Shown: piece after piece, positions 34,844-43,144 of the stretch
Layout of the letters: each line of letters opens with the position of its first letter
How positions within the stretch are numbered: position 1 is the stretch's first letter
Source: Pseudomonadota bacterium
GTDB taxonomy: Bacteria; Pseudomonadota; Alphaproteobacteria; Reyranellales; Reyranellaceae
Direction of reading: 5' to 3'
Assembly (NCBI GenBank): GCA_020160955.1
Contig: JAIUOX010000027.1
Location: 1-49,157 of the forward strand
DNA length: 49,157 bases
The notes under the pieces: generated by a model
Told to the model about the DNA's origin: nothing
Database searches by the model: none
What the model saw: only the letters and a program-made list of their open reading frames with translations
Translations under genes and position numbers: made by a program

Positions 34844-35269
34844 TCAGAACGGCTTGAGCACCACGAGGAACACGATGCCGATCATCAGGAGCGTCGGCAC
34901 CTCGTTCCAGTAGCGGTAGGTGCGGGCCGGCCGCGTGTTGCGATCGGCCTCGAAGTCCTTGCGCCAGCGCGCGTAGACGTGGTGCACGCCGCTCAGCACG
35001 AAGACCAGCAGCAGCTTGGCGTGGAACCACGGCGCCAGCCACCAGTTGCCCTGCCACGCCAGCAGCAGGCCGAACACCCAGACCGCGATCATCGCCGGGT
35101 TCATGATGGCGCGCAGCAGGCGGCGCTCCATCACCTTGAAGGTCTCGCTCTGCGGCGTCCCCGGCCCGGCCTCGGCGTGGTAGACGAACAGGCGCGGCAG
35201 GTAGAGCAGCCCGGCCATCCAGGCGATCACCGCCACGATGTGCAGCGCCTTCAGGATTTCATAGAGCAT
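34844..35269 (-). CDS. hemJ: Protoporphyrinogen oxidase HemJ
   Basis: HemJ is the small membrane protoporphyrinogen oxidase used by many alphaproteobacteria instead of HemG or HemY. The 141-residue protein has the family pattern LKALHIVAVIAWMAGLLYLPRLFVYHAE (given here as its style, with His and Arg), about four membrane segments, and the end WNEVPTLLMIGIVFLVVLKPF. It starts at ATG 35269, overlapping the hemH end by 11 bases. Position after hemE and hemH supports the call. Confidence 0.93.
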   Translation of the reverse strand: MLYEILKALHIVAVIAWMAGLLYLPRLFVYHAEAGPGTPQSETFKVMERRLLRAIMNPAMIAVWVFGLLLAWQGNWWLAPWFHAKLLLVFVLSGVHHVYARWRKDFEADRNTRPARTYRYWNEVPTLLMIGIVFLVVLKPF

Positions 35270-36203
35270 GGCGCACCAGGCGGGCGAGACCGGCGATGAA
35301 GTGCGGGTGCGTGCCGACCGTGGGAACGCGCACGTAGGTGTGCACGCCCTTCTCCTCGGCGAGCTCGCGGTACTCGATGTCGAGTTCGACCAGCGTCTCG
35401 GAATGCTCCGACACGAAGGACAACGGGTAGAGCACGATGCCCTTGCCATCGCGGGCGGCGCGCTCGATCTCGGCCTCGGTCGATGGCCCGATCCACTTCA
35501 GCGGCCCGACGCGGCTCTGGTAGCACACCGACCAGTCGAGCCCGCCGATCGCGCTGGCGATCGCGCCGGCCGTCTGCTCGACCTGCTTCTGGTAGGGATC
35601 GCCGGCCTTGATGACGCGCTCGGGCAGGCCGTGCGCCGAGAACAGCACGCGGGTCGGTCCCTCGCCAGCCTGGGCCAGGCCCTCGTTCACCAGGGCGACC
35701 GAGGCCGCGATGAAGCCCGGCTCGAGCGGGTAGTCGGCGATCTCCGACGTCGGCACCTTGAAGTGCGCCAGTTCCTTCCACGCCTGGAACGACGAGGCCG
35801 TCGTCGCCGTCGAGTATTGCGGGTAGAGCGGCAGCAGCACGATACGATCCGGCGCGAAACGCTCGACCGACTTCACGACCGCCGGCGTCATCGGGTGCCA
35901 GTAGCGCATGCAGACATAGCCGCGGAACTCGTGGCGTTCGCCGCCATCGTTGGCCAGCGCTTCCTCGAGCGCGCGGGCCTGCGCCTCGGTCTGGCCGAGG
36001 ATCGGCGACGAGCCGCCGATCTGGGCGTAGATGCCCTGGGCCTTGGGCGCGCGACGCCGCGCGATGAAGCGGGCGAGCGGACCGCGCACGAACGACGGCA
36101 CGCGCAGGATCGCGGGATCGCCGAACAGGTTGCGCAGGAACGGCTCGACAGCCTCCAGCGAATCGGGCCCGCCGAGGTTGAACAGGATGATGGCGACCTT
36201 CAA
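35259..36203 (-). CDS. hemH: Ferrochelatase
   Basis: HemH inserts iron into protoporphyrin IX. The 314-residue protein has the conserved catalytic His in LFSAHGLPERVI and the catalytic acidic patch FVSEHSETLVELDIEY. The start is TTG 36203, giving MKVAIILFNLGGPDS; upstream in-frame sequence is the hemE end in another frame, with no ATG or GTG. It lies 10 bases after hemE and overlaps hemJ. Confidence 0.94.
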   Translation of the reverse strand: MKVAIILFNLGGPDSLEAVEPFLRNLFGDPAILRVPSFVRGPLARFIARRRAPKAQGIYAQIGGSSPILGQTEAQARALEEALANDGGERHEFRGYVCMRYWHPMTPAVVKSVERFAPDRIVLLPLYPQYSTATTASSFQAWKELAHFKVPTSEIADYPLEPGFIAASVALVNEGLAQAGEGPTRVLFSAHGLPERVIKAGDPYQKQVEQTAGAIASAIGGLDWSVCYQSRVGPLKWIGPSTEAEIERAARDGKGIVLYPLSFVSEHSETLVELDIEYRELAEEKGVHTYVRVPTVGTHPHFIAGLARLVRHAL

Positions 36204-36213
36204 GACAAGATAC

Positions 36214-37257
36214 TCACGCTGCCGAAGGCTTCCAGTTGCGCACGATCTCGACCAGCCGCGCGACGTTGTCGGGCGGCGTCTGCGGCACCACGCCATGCCC
36301 GAGGTTGAACACGAACGAGCCGTGGCCGAGCTTGTCGAGGATGCGGGTCGCCTCGCGCTCCAGCGCCGGGCCGCCGGCCACCAGCATGATTGGATCGAGG
36401 TTGCCCTGCAGGCAGATCTGCGGCTGCAGCTCGCGCGACGCCCAGTGCGCGCCGAGGCTGGTGTCGATCGACAGCACGTCGAACGCATCGGGCCGGCGAT
36501 ACATCAGCGCCGCCGGTCCGACGGCGCGCGGGAAGGCGATCACCGGGATCTTCGGATGGCGCGCCTTCAGCGCGTGGGCGATGCGCACCATCGGCTGCAG
36601 CGACCAGCTGAACAGCTGCTCCTCCGGCAGCACGCCGGCCCACGAGTCGAACAGCTGCACGGCATCGACACCGGCATCGACCTGGGCCGACAGGTGATCG
36701 ACCACGGCATCGACCAGCAGGTCGATCAGCAGGCCGAACGATTCGGGATGGCTGTAGGCCCAGGTCTTCACCTTGGCGAAGTCCTTGCTGCTGCCGCCCT
36801 CGATCATGTAGCAGGCGAGCGTGAACGGCGCGCCGGCGAAGCCCAGCAGCGCGGTCTCCTTCGGCAGCGCCGCGCGGGTCAGCCGGATCGCCTCGTAGAC
36901 CGGCGCCAGCTTCTCGGGCAGCCGGCCCCGCGACAGCTTTCCGAAGTCGGCGGGATCGGTGAGCGCCTCGAGCTTGGGACCCTCGCCCTGCTCGAACCAG
37001 GTGCGCTGGCCGAGCGCGTCGGGCACCACGAGGATGTCGGAGAAGATGATGGCCGCGTCGAAGCCGTAGCGGCGGATCGGCTGCAGCGTCACCTCGACCG
37101 CCTTGTCGGGCGTGTAGCAGAACTCGAGGAACGACGAGGTCGTGGCGCGGACCGCCCGGTACTCCGGCAGGTAGCGCCCGGCCTGGCGCATCAGCCAGAT
37201 CGGTGGCGTGGCGAAGCGTTGCCCGGCCACGGTTTTCAGGAACTTGCTCTCGCTCAC
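36214..37257 (-). CDS. hemE: Uroporphyrinogen decarboxylase
   Basis: HemE decarboxylates uroporphyrinogen III to coproporphyrinogen III in heme synthesis. The 347-residue protein starts SESKFLKTVAGQRFATPPIW and has the signature MRQAGRYLPEYR, with the catalytic Asp region FSDILVVPDALG. The start is GTG 37257 with GAGGA seven bases upstream. Operon order hemE-hemH-hemJ; divergent from ppsR across 323 bases. Confidence 0.97.
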   Translation of the reverse strand: MSESKFLKTVAGQRFATPPIWLMRQAGRYLPEYRAVRATTSSFLEFCYTPDKAVEVTLQPIRRYGFDAAIIFSDILVVPDALGQRTWFEQGEGPKLEALTDPADFGKLSRGRLPEKLAPVYEAIRLTRAALPKETALLGFAGAPFTLACYMIEGGSSKDFAKVKTWAYSHPESFGLLIDLLVDAVVDHLSAQVDAGVDAVQLFDSWAGVLPEEQLFSWSLQPMVRIAHALKARHPKIPVIAFPRAVGPAALMYRRPDAFDVLSIDTSLGAHWASRELQPQICLQGNLDPIMLVAGGPALEREATRILDKLGHGSFVFNLGHGVVPQTPPDNVARLVEIVRNWKPSAA

Positions 37258-37580
37258 GCGTTCGTCCTCATGCCTTTCCTCTTACTCTTTCATAGAAGGT
37301 AGTAGGAGTCGTAGGGGGTGTGGCACATGGGGATGCGCCCTTTTGGATCGGCATCCCCAAGCGGCTGTGGATCGGCCGGCATCGATTCCACGGCCTTTTC
37401 CGGGGAGATTCACGATTCGCAGGGTGTTCCTCCCGGACTGTCCGCAGGGGATCGCGAGGGGCATGGACCGGGCGAGTCGGGACCCGAATCCGGGGCGGTC
37501 CGGCGAACCGTTGGCCTGTCCCCGATTCGCCCGTCGCAATCCCGCGTTTCTCCCCGGGGCCCTGTGGGGTAAACAGGGGC
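37258..37580. other. 323-base gene-free region between hemE and ppsR, possible replication-origin locus
   Basis: This holds divergent promoters for hemE and ppsR, neither of which I can define. A perfect 9-bp hairpin with a 14-base loop lies at 37328-37359 (TGGGGATGC/GCATCCCCA). TGTGGATCG at 37366-37374 is one base from the TGTGGATCA seen in Caulobacter DnaA boxes. TGTGGGGTAAA starts at 37563. No AT-rich unwinding region is obvious beyond 37265-37300. The gene pair hemE/RP001 flanks the origin in Caulobacter and Rickettsia. Confidence 0.35.
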
Positions 37581-38414
37581 GTGGCCAACCGCAATTTCCA
37601 CGTTCACCTGGTGTCCGACTCGACCGGCGAGACGGTGTCGAGCGTCGCGCGGGCCTGCCTCGTGCAGTACGAGGGCGTGTTCGTGCAGGAGCATGTCTGG
37701 TCACTGGTCCGCACCAAGGGCCAGATGGAAAAGGTGATGCAGTCGGTCGAGCGCGACCGTGGCCCGGTCCTTTATACGCTGGTCGACCCGGATTTGCGCG
37801 ACCTCGTGCGCGATCATTGCCGGCGCCTGCAACTGCCCTGCGTCGGCGTGCTCGACCAGGTGATGAGCGTGCTGGCCGTCCATTTCCATTCGAAGAGTGA
37901 GCAGTGGCCGGGCCGCCAGCACCAGCTCGACGAAGGCTACTTCGACCGCATCGACGCGATGCACTACACGCTGGCGCACGACGATGGCCAGTCGACGCAC
38001 GACCTCGATGACGCCGACGTCGTGCTGGTCGGGCCGTCGCGGACGTCCAAGACGCCGACCTGCGTCTACCTCGCCAACCGCGGCGTGCGGGCGGCCAACG
38101 TGCCGCTGGTGCCGGGCGTCGATCCGCCGGCCGAGCTCGAATCGGCGCGTCGTCCGTTGGTCGTCGGGCTGATCACCGATCCCGAGCGGCTGGTCCAGAT
38201 CCGGGTCAACCGGTTGCGCCTGCTCCAGGAAAGCACCGAGAGCGACTACACCGACATGGACCAGGTCCAGGGCGAGATCCAGGAAGCCCGCCGGCTCTAT
38301 GCCCGGCGCAAGTGGGCGACGATCGACGTCACGCGGCGGTCGATCGAGGAGACCGCGGCGGCGATCATGCAGATGCTGCAGGTGCGCCGCGAGCAGAGGC
38401 TGCAGGCCGGCTAG
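37581..38414 (+). CDS. ppsR: Pyruvate, water/phosphate dikinase regulatory protein (DUF299)
   Basis: This bifunctional enzyme switches PEP synthase or PPDK by ADP-dependent phosphorylation and phosphate-dependent removal. The 277-residue protein starts ANRNFHVHLVSDSTGET and has the P-loop-like GPSRTSKTPTCVYLANRG near residues 152-169, and the C-terminal NRLRLLQES and YARRKWATIDVTRRSIEE. It starts at GTG 37581, a length usual for the family; the upstream frame from 37320 is not conserved-looking. Confidence 0.93.
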   Translation: MANRNFHVHLVSDSTGETVSSVARACLVQYEGVFVQEHVWSLVRTKGQMEKVMQSVERDRGPVLYTLVDPDLRDLVRDHCRRLQLPCVGVLDQVMSVLAVHFHSKSEQWPGRQHQLDEGYFDRIDAMHYTLAHDDGQSTHDLDDADVVLVGPSRTSKTPTCVYLANRGVRAANVPLVPGVDPPAELESARRPLVVGLITDPERLVQIRVNRLRLLQESTESDYTDMDQVQGEIQEARRLYARRKWATIDVTRRSIEETAAAIMQMLQVRREQRLQAG

Positions 38415-38448
38415 GCCTTTCCGACCGGACCCTTCCAGGGAGGCGACG

Positions 38449-38868
38449 ATGATGGTTCGTCCTTGCCATCTCTTATTTGCACTTGGTATGACTTTTGCAG
38501 TGCGGACGGTACTGGCGGCGGGACCGATCGAGGTCACGCGCGGCCAGGACGCGATGGTGTTCGGTAACTGCGTGCCGAGCCTCGTGGTCGAGAACCGGTC
38601 GTCCCAGGTCGTCGACTTCCTGCAGGTCGATGTCGCGGTGACGCTGGAGAACGGCCAGGAGCGCACGGTCGAACTGAAGTCGGCCTATCGCGAGGGCGTG
38701 CTCTACCCGATCCAACCCGGAGGGACGGCGACCTTGAAGCAGCATCTCGATACCTCGAAGGCGCTCGGCGTCGCCTGTGGCGACCTGCGTAGCCGCCGCG
38801 TCGTCGGCACCGTCTGCGAAGCCGCGGGCGGCGTGTCCTGCGTTCCCGCCGTCTCGGTCCAGCCCTGA
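38449..38868 (+). CDS. Small secreted protein of unknown function
   Basis: The 139-residue protein has a signal peptide ending near VLAAG (residue 24) and a mature domain with strand-rich sequence (VVENRSSQVVDFLQVDVAV) and cysteines in FGNCVP, VACGD, TVCEA and VSCVP, suggesting two disulfides. I do not recognise a family. The ATG at 38449 follows GGGAGG. The TGA overlaps the TctC start by one base. Confidence 0.75.
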   Translation: MMVRPCHLLFALGMTFAVRTVLAAGPIEVTRGQDAMVFGNCVPSLVVENRSSQVVDFLQVDVAVTLENGQERTVELKSAYREGVLYPIQPGGTATLKQHLDTSKALGVACGDLRSRRVVGTVCEAAGGVSCVPAVSVQP

Positions 38869-39845
38869 TGCGCCGTCGCACGGTTCTCGCCGCGGGTGGC
38901 GCGTCGCTGCTCGCGGCCCCGGCGCTGTCGTCGCGCGCCCGCGCCCAGGCCTTCCCCAGCCGTCCGCTCAAGATGGTCGTGCCCTACCCGCCGGGCGGCG
39001 GCACCGACGGGCTCGGCCGCATCACCGCCGAGCGCCTGTCCGAAAAACTTGGCCAGCCGATCGTCGTCCAGAACATCGGCGGCGCCTCGAGCACGGTCGG
39101 CTCGGAAACGGTCCGGCGGTCCGATCCGGACGGCTACACGCTGCTGTTCAACGCCAGCCTGTTCGTGCTGGGCAAGACGGTGGTGCCGACCTGCCCATAC
39201 GATCCGCAGACCGACTTCCGCGCCATCGCCCAGGCCGGCGAGGCGCCGCTGGTGCTGTTGGTCAACAACAACGTGCCGGGCACCGACTACGCCTCGACCA
39301 TGGCGGCGATCGCGAAGGAGCCGAAGAAGTACTTCTTCGCGCTGTCGTCCGGCGGCTCAGCCGGCCACATCGCGACCCTGGCCTTCCTCAAGCGCACCGG
39401 CCTGCCGCTCGACACGATCCTGTACAAGGGCACGGCGCCGGCCAACGCCGACCTGGTGGCCGGCAACGTGCAGCTGTTCATGGACCCTTGGACGGCGCTG
39501 CTGCCGCTGGCGACCTCGGGCCGGGCGCGCGGCCTGTTCGTGACCTCGAAGGAGCGCACGTCGCTGGCGCCGTCGATCCCGACCAGCGACGAGGTCGGTC
39601 TCAAGGGCTTCAACATCAGCTCGTGGTACGGCGTGTGGGCGCCGAAGGACACGCCGGATCCCGTGGTCAACCGTCTCGCCGCGGCGATGGCGGAGGTCTC
39701 AAAGGACCCCGCCTTCATCGCCAAGACCACGTCGCTCGGCATCGTGCCGACCGCGCGCGGTCCCAAGGAGTTCGCCGCCTTCATCAAGACCGAGGTCGAG
39801 ACCAACACCGCCCTGCTGGTCGAATCGGGCTTCAAGCCGGAATAG
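38868..39845 (+). CDS. Tripartite tricarboxylate transporter substrate-binding protein (TctC/Bug)
   Basis: The 325-residue periplasmic binding protein has a twin-arginine-like start (MRRRTVLAAGGASLLAAPAL) and the Bug signature FPSRPLKMVVPYPPGGGTDG. Such proteins bind small carboxylates or other ligands for TctAB transporters. No tctA or tctB is present, so this is one of the many orphan Bug proteins, and its ligand is unknown. It is coupled by TGATG to the preceding secreted protein gene. Confidence 0.92.
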   Translation: MRRRTVLAAGGASLLAAPALSSRARAQAFPSRPLKMVVPYPPGGGTDGLGRITAERLSEKLGQPIVVQNIGGASSTVGSETVRRSDPDGYTLLFNASLFVLGKTVVPTCPYDPQTDFRAIAQAGEAPLVLLVNNNVPGTDYASTMAAIAKEPKKYFFALSSGGSAGHIATLAFLKRTGLPLDTILYKGTAPANADLVAGNVQLFMDPWTALLPLATSGRARGLFVTSKERTSLAPSIPTSDEVGLKGFNISSWYGVWAPKDTPDPVVNRLAAAMAEVSKDPAFIAKTTSLGIVPTARGPKEFAAFIKTEVETNTALLVESGFKPE

Positions 39846-39914
39846 TGAAAGGTCCCTCGCTGCGCTCGGGATGACAGTCTTTCTTGTCATCCCGAGCGCA
39901 GCGAGGGACCCTTC
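39846..39914. repeat. Dispersed inverted repeat, copy 6
   Basis: Arms 39846-39876 and 39885-39914 are near-perfect 30-base reverse complements with an 8-base loop. It begins right after the tctC stop and ends on the first base of the glnD stop (39914-39916). The genes are convergent. Confidence 0.83.
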
Positions 39915-42706
39915 TACTCTGCCGCCTTGGTCACCGGGTCGAAGCGGGCGTCGAAGTCACGGATCGAGCTCTCGACGGTGGCGGCGACCTGCTTCAGCTT
40001 TTCCTGGTTCACGACCTTCAGGCCGAACAGGTCCTTGACGTAGAAAACGTCGACCGCGCGCTCGCCGTAGGTCGTGATGTGCGCCGAGGTGATCTGCAGG
40101 TTGAGCCGCGTCAGCGCCCGCGTGACGATGTGCAGGAAGCCCGGCCGGTCGCGGCCATTGACCTCGATCACGGTAAAGGTGTCCGAGGCGTTGTTATCGA
40201 TCAGCACGCGCGGCTCGACCGTGAAGACGCGGTCGCGCTTGGGATACGAGGCCCGCTGGCTGTCGAGCTCGCGCTGGATGTCGAGGCGGTTGGACAGCGC
40301 GATCTCGACGCGCGCGGCGAGGCGGGCCAGACGCTGCGGGCCGTCGAACGGCTTGCCGTCGAGGTCCTGGATCCAGAACGTGTCGAGCGCCATGCCGTTG
40401 GCCAGGGTGAAGATCTTGGCGTCGACGATGTTGGCGCCGCTGATCGCCATGGCGCCGGCAAGGCGGGCGAACAGGCCGTGCGTGTCGAGCGTGTAGATCG
40501 TGACCTCGGTGACCGAGCGCTCGGTGTCGACGCGGTGCTCGATCGCCAGCGGCTGGCGGTCGGTCTCGGCGCGCCGCACCAGCTCGGCCTGGCGGGCCAG
40601 CGTGTCGGGATCGAATGACAGCCAGTAGGGCGCGTAGCCGCGCGCGAAGTGTTCCTCGCGATCGGCGTCGCTCCAGCTCGCCAGCCGGCGCGCCACCTCG
40701 GACTGGATATGCTTGATGCGCTCGCCGCGGCCGCCCGACAGCGTGCCGCCCGACAGCACCTGCTCGGTGGCGTAGTAGAGCTGGCGCAGCAGCGCCGCCT
40801 TCCAGCCGTTCCAGACGTTGGGCCCGACCGCGCGGATGTCGCACACCGTGAGAACCAGCAGCAGGCGCAGCCGCTCCGGCGACTGCACCAGCGCGGCGAA
40901 GGTCTCGATGGTCTTGGGATCCATCAGGTCGCGCTGGAAGGCGGTCGCCGACATGCCGAGATGGTAGCGCACCAGCCACGACACGGTTTCGGTCTCGGCG
41001 GCGCTGAGGCCGAGCCGCGGGCCGAGCTGCAGCGCGACGTCGGCGCCCAGCACCGAGTGATCGCCGCCGCGGCCCTTGGCGATGTCGTGCAGCAGCACCG
41101 ACAGGTAGAGCACCGGCCGCGACAGGATCTTGTGCACGACGTCGGAGGCCAGCGGATGGTCTTCCTTGAGGCTGCCGTTCTCGATGCGCGCCAGGATGCC
41201 GATCGCCCGGATGGTGTGCTCGTCGACCGTGTAGGTGTGATACATGTCGTGCTGCGTCTGCGCGACGACACGGCCGAAGTCGGGAATGAAGCGGCCGAAC
41301 ACGCCGGCCTCGTTGAGGCGCCTGAGCGTGGTCTCGGGATCGTGCCGCGACGTCATCATCTGCATGAACAGGCGATTGGCCTCGGGATCGTTGCGCAGCC
41401 GGTCGACCAGCCGGATGTTCTGCGTCACCAGGCGCAGCGTCGCCGGGTGGATGTCGAGGTCGTTCTCCTGCGCCACCGCGAACAGCCGCAGGATGGCGAC
41501 CGGATCGGTGGCGAAGCTGTCCGGCGCGGCGACGGCGAGACGTTCGCCGTCGAGCCGGAAACCGTCGAGCTCGCGCGGCCGCAGGCTCTGCCACAGCGCG
41601 GCCAGGCGCGGCTTGCGGCGGCGGCTGTCCTCCAGCGCGGCGACGAAGATGCGCGTCAGGTCGCCGACCGTCTTGGCGTGCAGGTAGTAGTGCTTGGTGA
41701 AGCGCTCGACGCCGCGGCTGCCGGGCCGGTCCTGGTAGCCCAGCCGCGCCGCGATCTCGCGTTGCAGCTCGAACGACAGGCGGTCGTCGGGACGGCCGGT
41801 CAGGTAATGGATGTGGCAGCGCACGGTCGTCAGGAAGCGCTCGGCGCGCTCGAAGTGGCGCGCCTCCTCGCGGGTCAGCACGCCCTTGGCGACCAGCTCG
41901 GCCGGCTCGTGCACGCGGTAGAGGTACTCGGCGATCCAGAACAGCAGGTGGAGGTCGCGCAAGCCCCCCTTGCCTTCCTTGACGTTGGGCTCGACGACGT
42001 AGCGCGAGTCGCCCATGCGCTGGTGGCGCTGGTCGCGCTCCTGCAGCTTGGCCTCGACGAAGTCGCGGCCGTCACCCGACAGGAACTGCTGGGCGAAGCC
42101 CTTCGTCATCTCGTCGAACAGCGCGCGGTCGCCCCACACGTAGCGCGCCTCGAGCAGCGCGGTGCGGATCGTCTGGTCGCGCTCGGCGTAGCGCAGGGTT
42201 TCCTCGACCGTGCGGGTGGCGTGCCCGACCTTCAGGCCGAGGTCCCACAGCAGGTAGAGCATGTACTCGACGATCTGCTCGCCGCGCGGCGTCTGCTTGT
42301 AGGGACGCAGGAACAGCAGATCGATGTCACTGAGCGGCGCCAGCCCGCCGCGGCCGTAGCCGCCGGTCGCCACCACGCCCAGCCGCTCGGCGGCGCTGGG
42401 GTTGGCGGCCGGGAAGATGCGCTGCTCGGCGAAGTCGAAGATTACCCGGATCAGCTGGTCCATCAGGAAGGAATGCGCCGCCAGCACCTGCTCGCCGTCG
42501 TTGCGCAGCGGCCCCGGCTCCTCGAAGCGGCGGCGGATCTCGGCCCGGCCATGGGCCAGGGCGTCGCGGAACAGGGTGAGCACGGCGGCGCGCGGCGGCT
42601 CGTTGCCGGCCGGCACGTCCTCGACCAGGCGGGCCAGCGCCTCTTCCAGCGCGCGACGCCGCACGATGGCGCGGCGCTCGGGGATCTGATCGTAGGGCTT
42701 GGCCAT
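39914..42706 (-). CDS. glnD: Bifunctional PII uridylyltransferase/uridylyl-removing enzyme GlnD
   Basis: GlnD senses nitrogen state through glutamine and modifies PII proteins. The 930-residue protein has an N-terminal nucleotidyltransferase domain with GGYGRGGLAPLSDIDLLFL, a middle region, an HD uridylyl-removal domain with VLLHDIAKGRGGDHS, and two C-terminal ACT domains (TEVTIYTLDTHGLFARLAG and NGRDRPGFLHIVTRAL). It starts at ATG 42706 and is divergent from the helix-hairpin-helix gene 75 bases away. Confidence 0.97.
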   Translation of the reverse strand: MAKPYDQIPERRAIVRRRALEEALARLVEDVPAGNEPPRAAVLTLFRDALAHGRAEIRRRFEEPGPLRNDGEQVLAAHSFLMDQLIRVIFDFAEQRIFPAANPSAAERLGVVATGGYGRGGLAPLSDIDLLFLRPYKQTPRGEQIVEYMLYLLWDLGLKVGHATRTVEETLRYAERDQTIRTALLEARYVWGDRALFDEMTKGFAQQFLSGDGRDFVEAKLQERDQRHQRMGDSRYVVEPNVKEGKGGLRDLHLLFWIAEYLYRVHEPAELVAKGVLTREEARHFERAERFLTTVRCHIHYLTGRPDDRLSFELQREIAARLGYQDRPGSRGVERFTKHYYLHAKTVGDLTRIFVAALEDSRRRKPRLAALWQSLRPRELDGFRLDGERLAVAAPDSFATDPVAILRLFAVAQENDLDIHPATLRLVTQNIRLVDRLRNDPEANRLFMQMMTSRHDPETTLRRLNEAGVFGRFIPDFGRVVAQTQHDMYHTYTVDEHTIRAIGILARIENGSLKEDHPLASDVVHKILSRPVLYLSVLLHDIAKGRGGDHSVLGADVALQLGPRLGLSAAETETVSWLVRYHLGMSATAFQRDLMDPKTIETFAALVQSPERLRLLLVLTVCDIRAVGPNVWNGWKAALLRQLYYATEQVLSGGTLSGGRGERIKHIQSEVARRLASWSDADREEHFARGYAPYWLSFDPDTLARQAELVRRAETDRQPLAIEHRVDTERSVTEVTIYTLDTHGLFARLAGAMAISGANIVDAKIFTLANGMALDTFWIQDLDGKPFDGPQRLARLAARVEIALSNRLDIQRELDSQRASYPKRDRVFTVEPRVLIDNNASDTFTVIEVNGRDRPGFLHIVTRALTRLNLQITSAHITTYGERAVDVFYVKDLFGLKVVNQEKLKQVAATVESSIRDFDARFDPVTKAAE

Positions 42707-42781
42707 GGCGCGCGGATACTACAGCCCCCCGGCCGCGTAAAACAGGCGCGCCGCGCAGGGGCTTTCGGCTATCCTGCCGCC

Positions 42782-43144
42782 ATGTCCGTGCGACTTGTCC
42801 TGGCCGGCCTCGCGCTGCTGCTCGCGGCGGCGCCGGCGATGGCCCAGACCCGCCCCGCCACCCCTGCGCCCCCGCCGCCGGCGGCCGCGCCGGCCGGGCC
42901 CCAGATCGACCTCAACTCGGCCAGCCGCGACGACCTGATGACGCTGGACGGGATCGGCGAGGTGCGCGCCGAGGCGATCATCCGGGCCCGCCCGTTCAAG
43001 GCCAAGACCGAGCTGGTCGAGCGCCGGCTGATCCCCGAGGCGGTCTACGACAGGATCGCCGACCGGGTGATCGCGCGGCCGCCGCCCGGCGCCGTGCCCG
43101 CGCCGGCGACCCGCCCTCCGGCCGGGCAGCCGCGCCGCACCTGA
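42782..43144 (+). CDS. Secreted or membrane-associated helix-hairpin-helix protein (ComEA-like)
   Basis: The 120-residue protein has a signal sequence (SVRLVLAGLALLLAAAPAMA), a Pro/Ala-rich linker, one helix-hairpin-helix pair (IDLNSASRDDLMTLDGIGEV), then a basic helix and a Pro-rich end. HhH domains bind DNA; ComEA does so in DNA uptake, but competence genes are not near here. The start is ATG 42782. The TGA overlaps the mnmE ATG by one base, so it is co-expressed with mnmE. Confidence 0.75.
   Translation: MSVRLVLAGLALLLAAAPAMAQTRPATPAPPPPAAAPAGPQIDLNSASRDDLMTLDGIGEVRAEAIIRARPFKAKTELVERRLIPEAVYDRIADRVIARPPPGAVPAPATRPPAGQPRRT

Noticed and set aside
40649..42781. Long plus-strand frame reading through glnD antisense into the helix-hairpin-helix gene
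   Set aside because: Only the last 120 residues from ATG 42782 look like protein (signal sequence plus HhH). The rest is the antisense of glnD.
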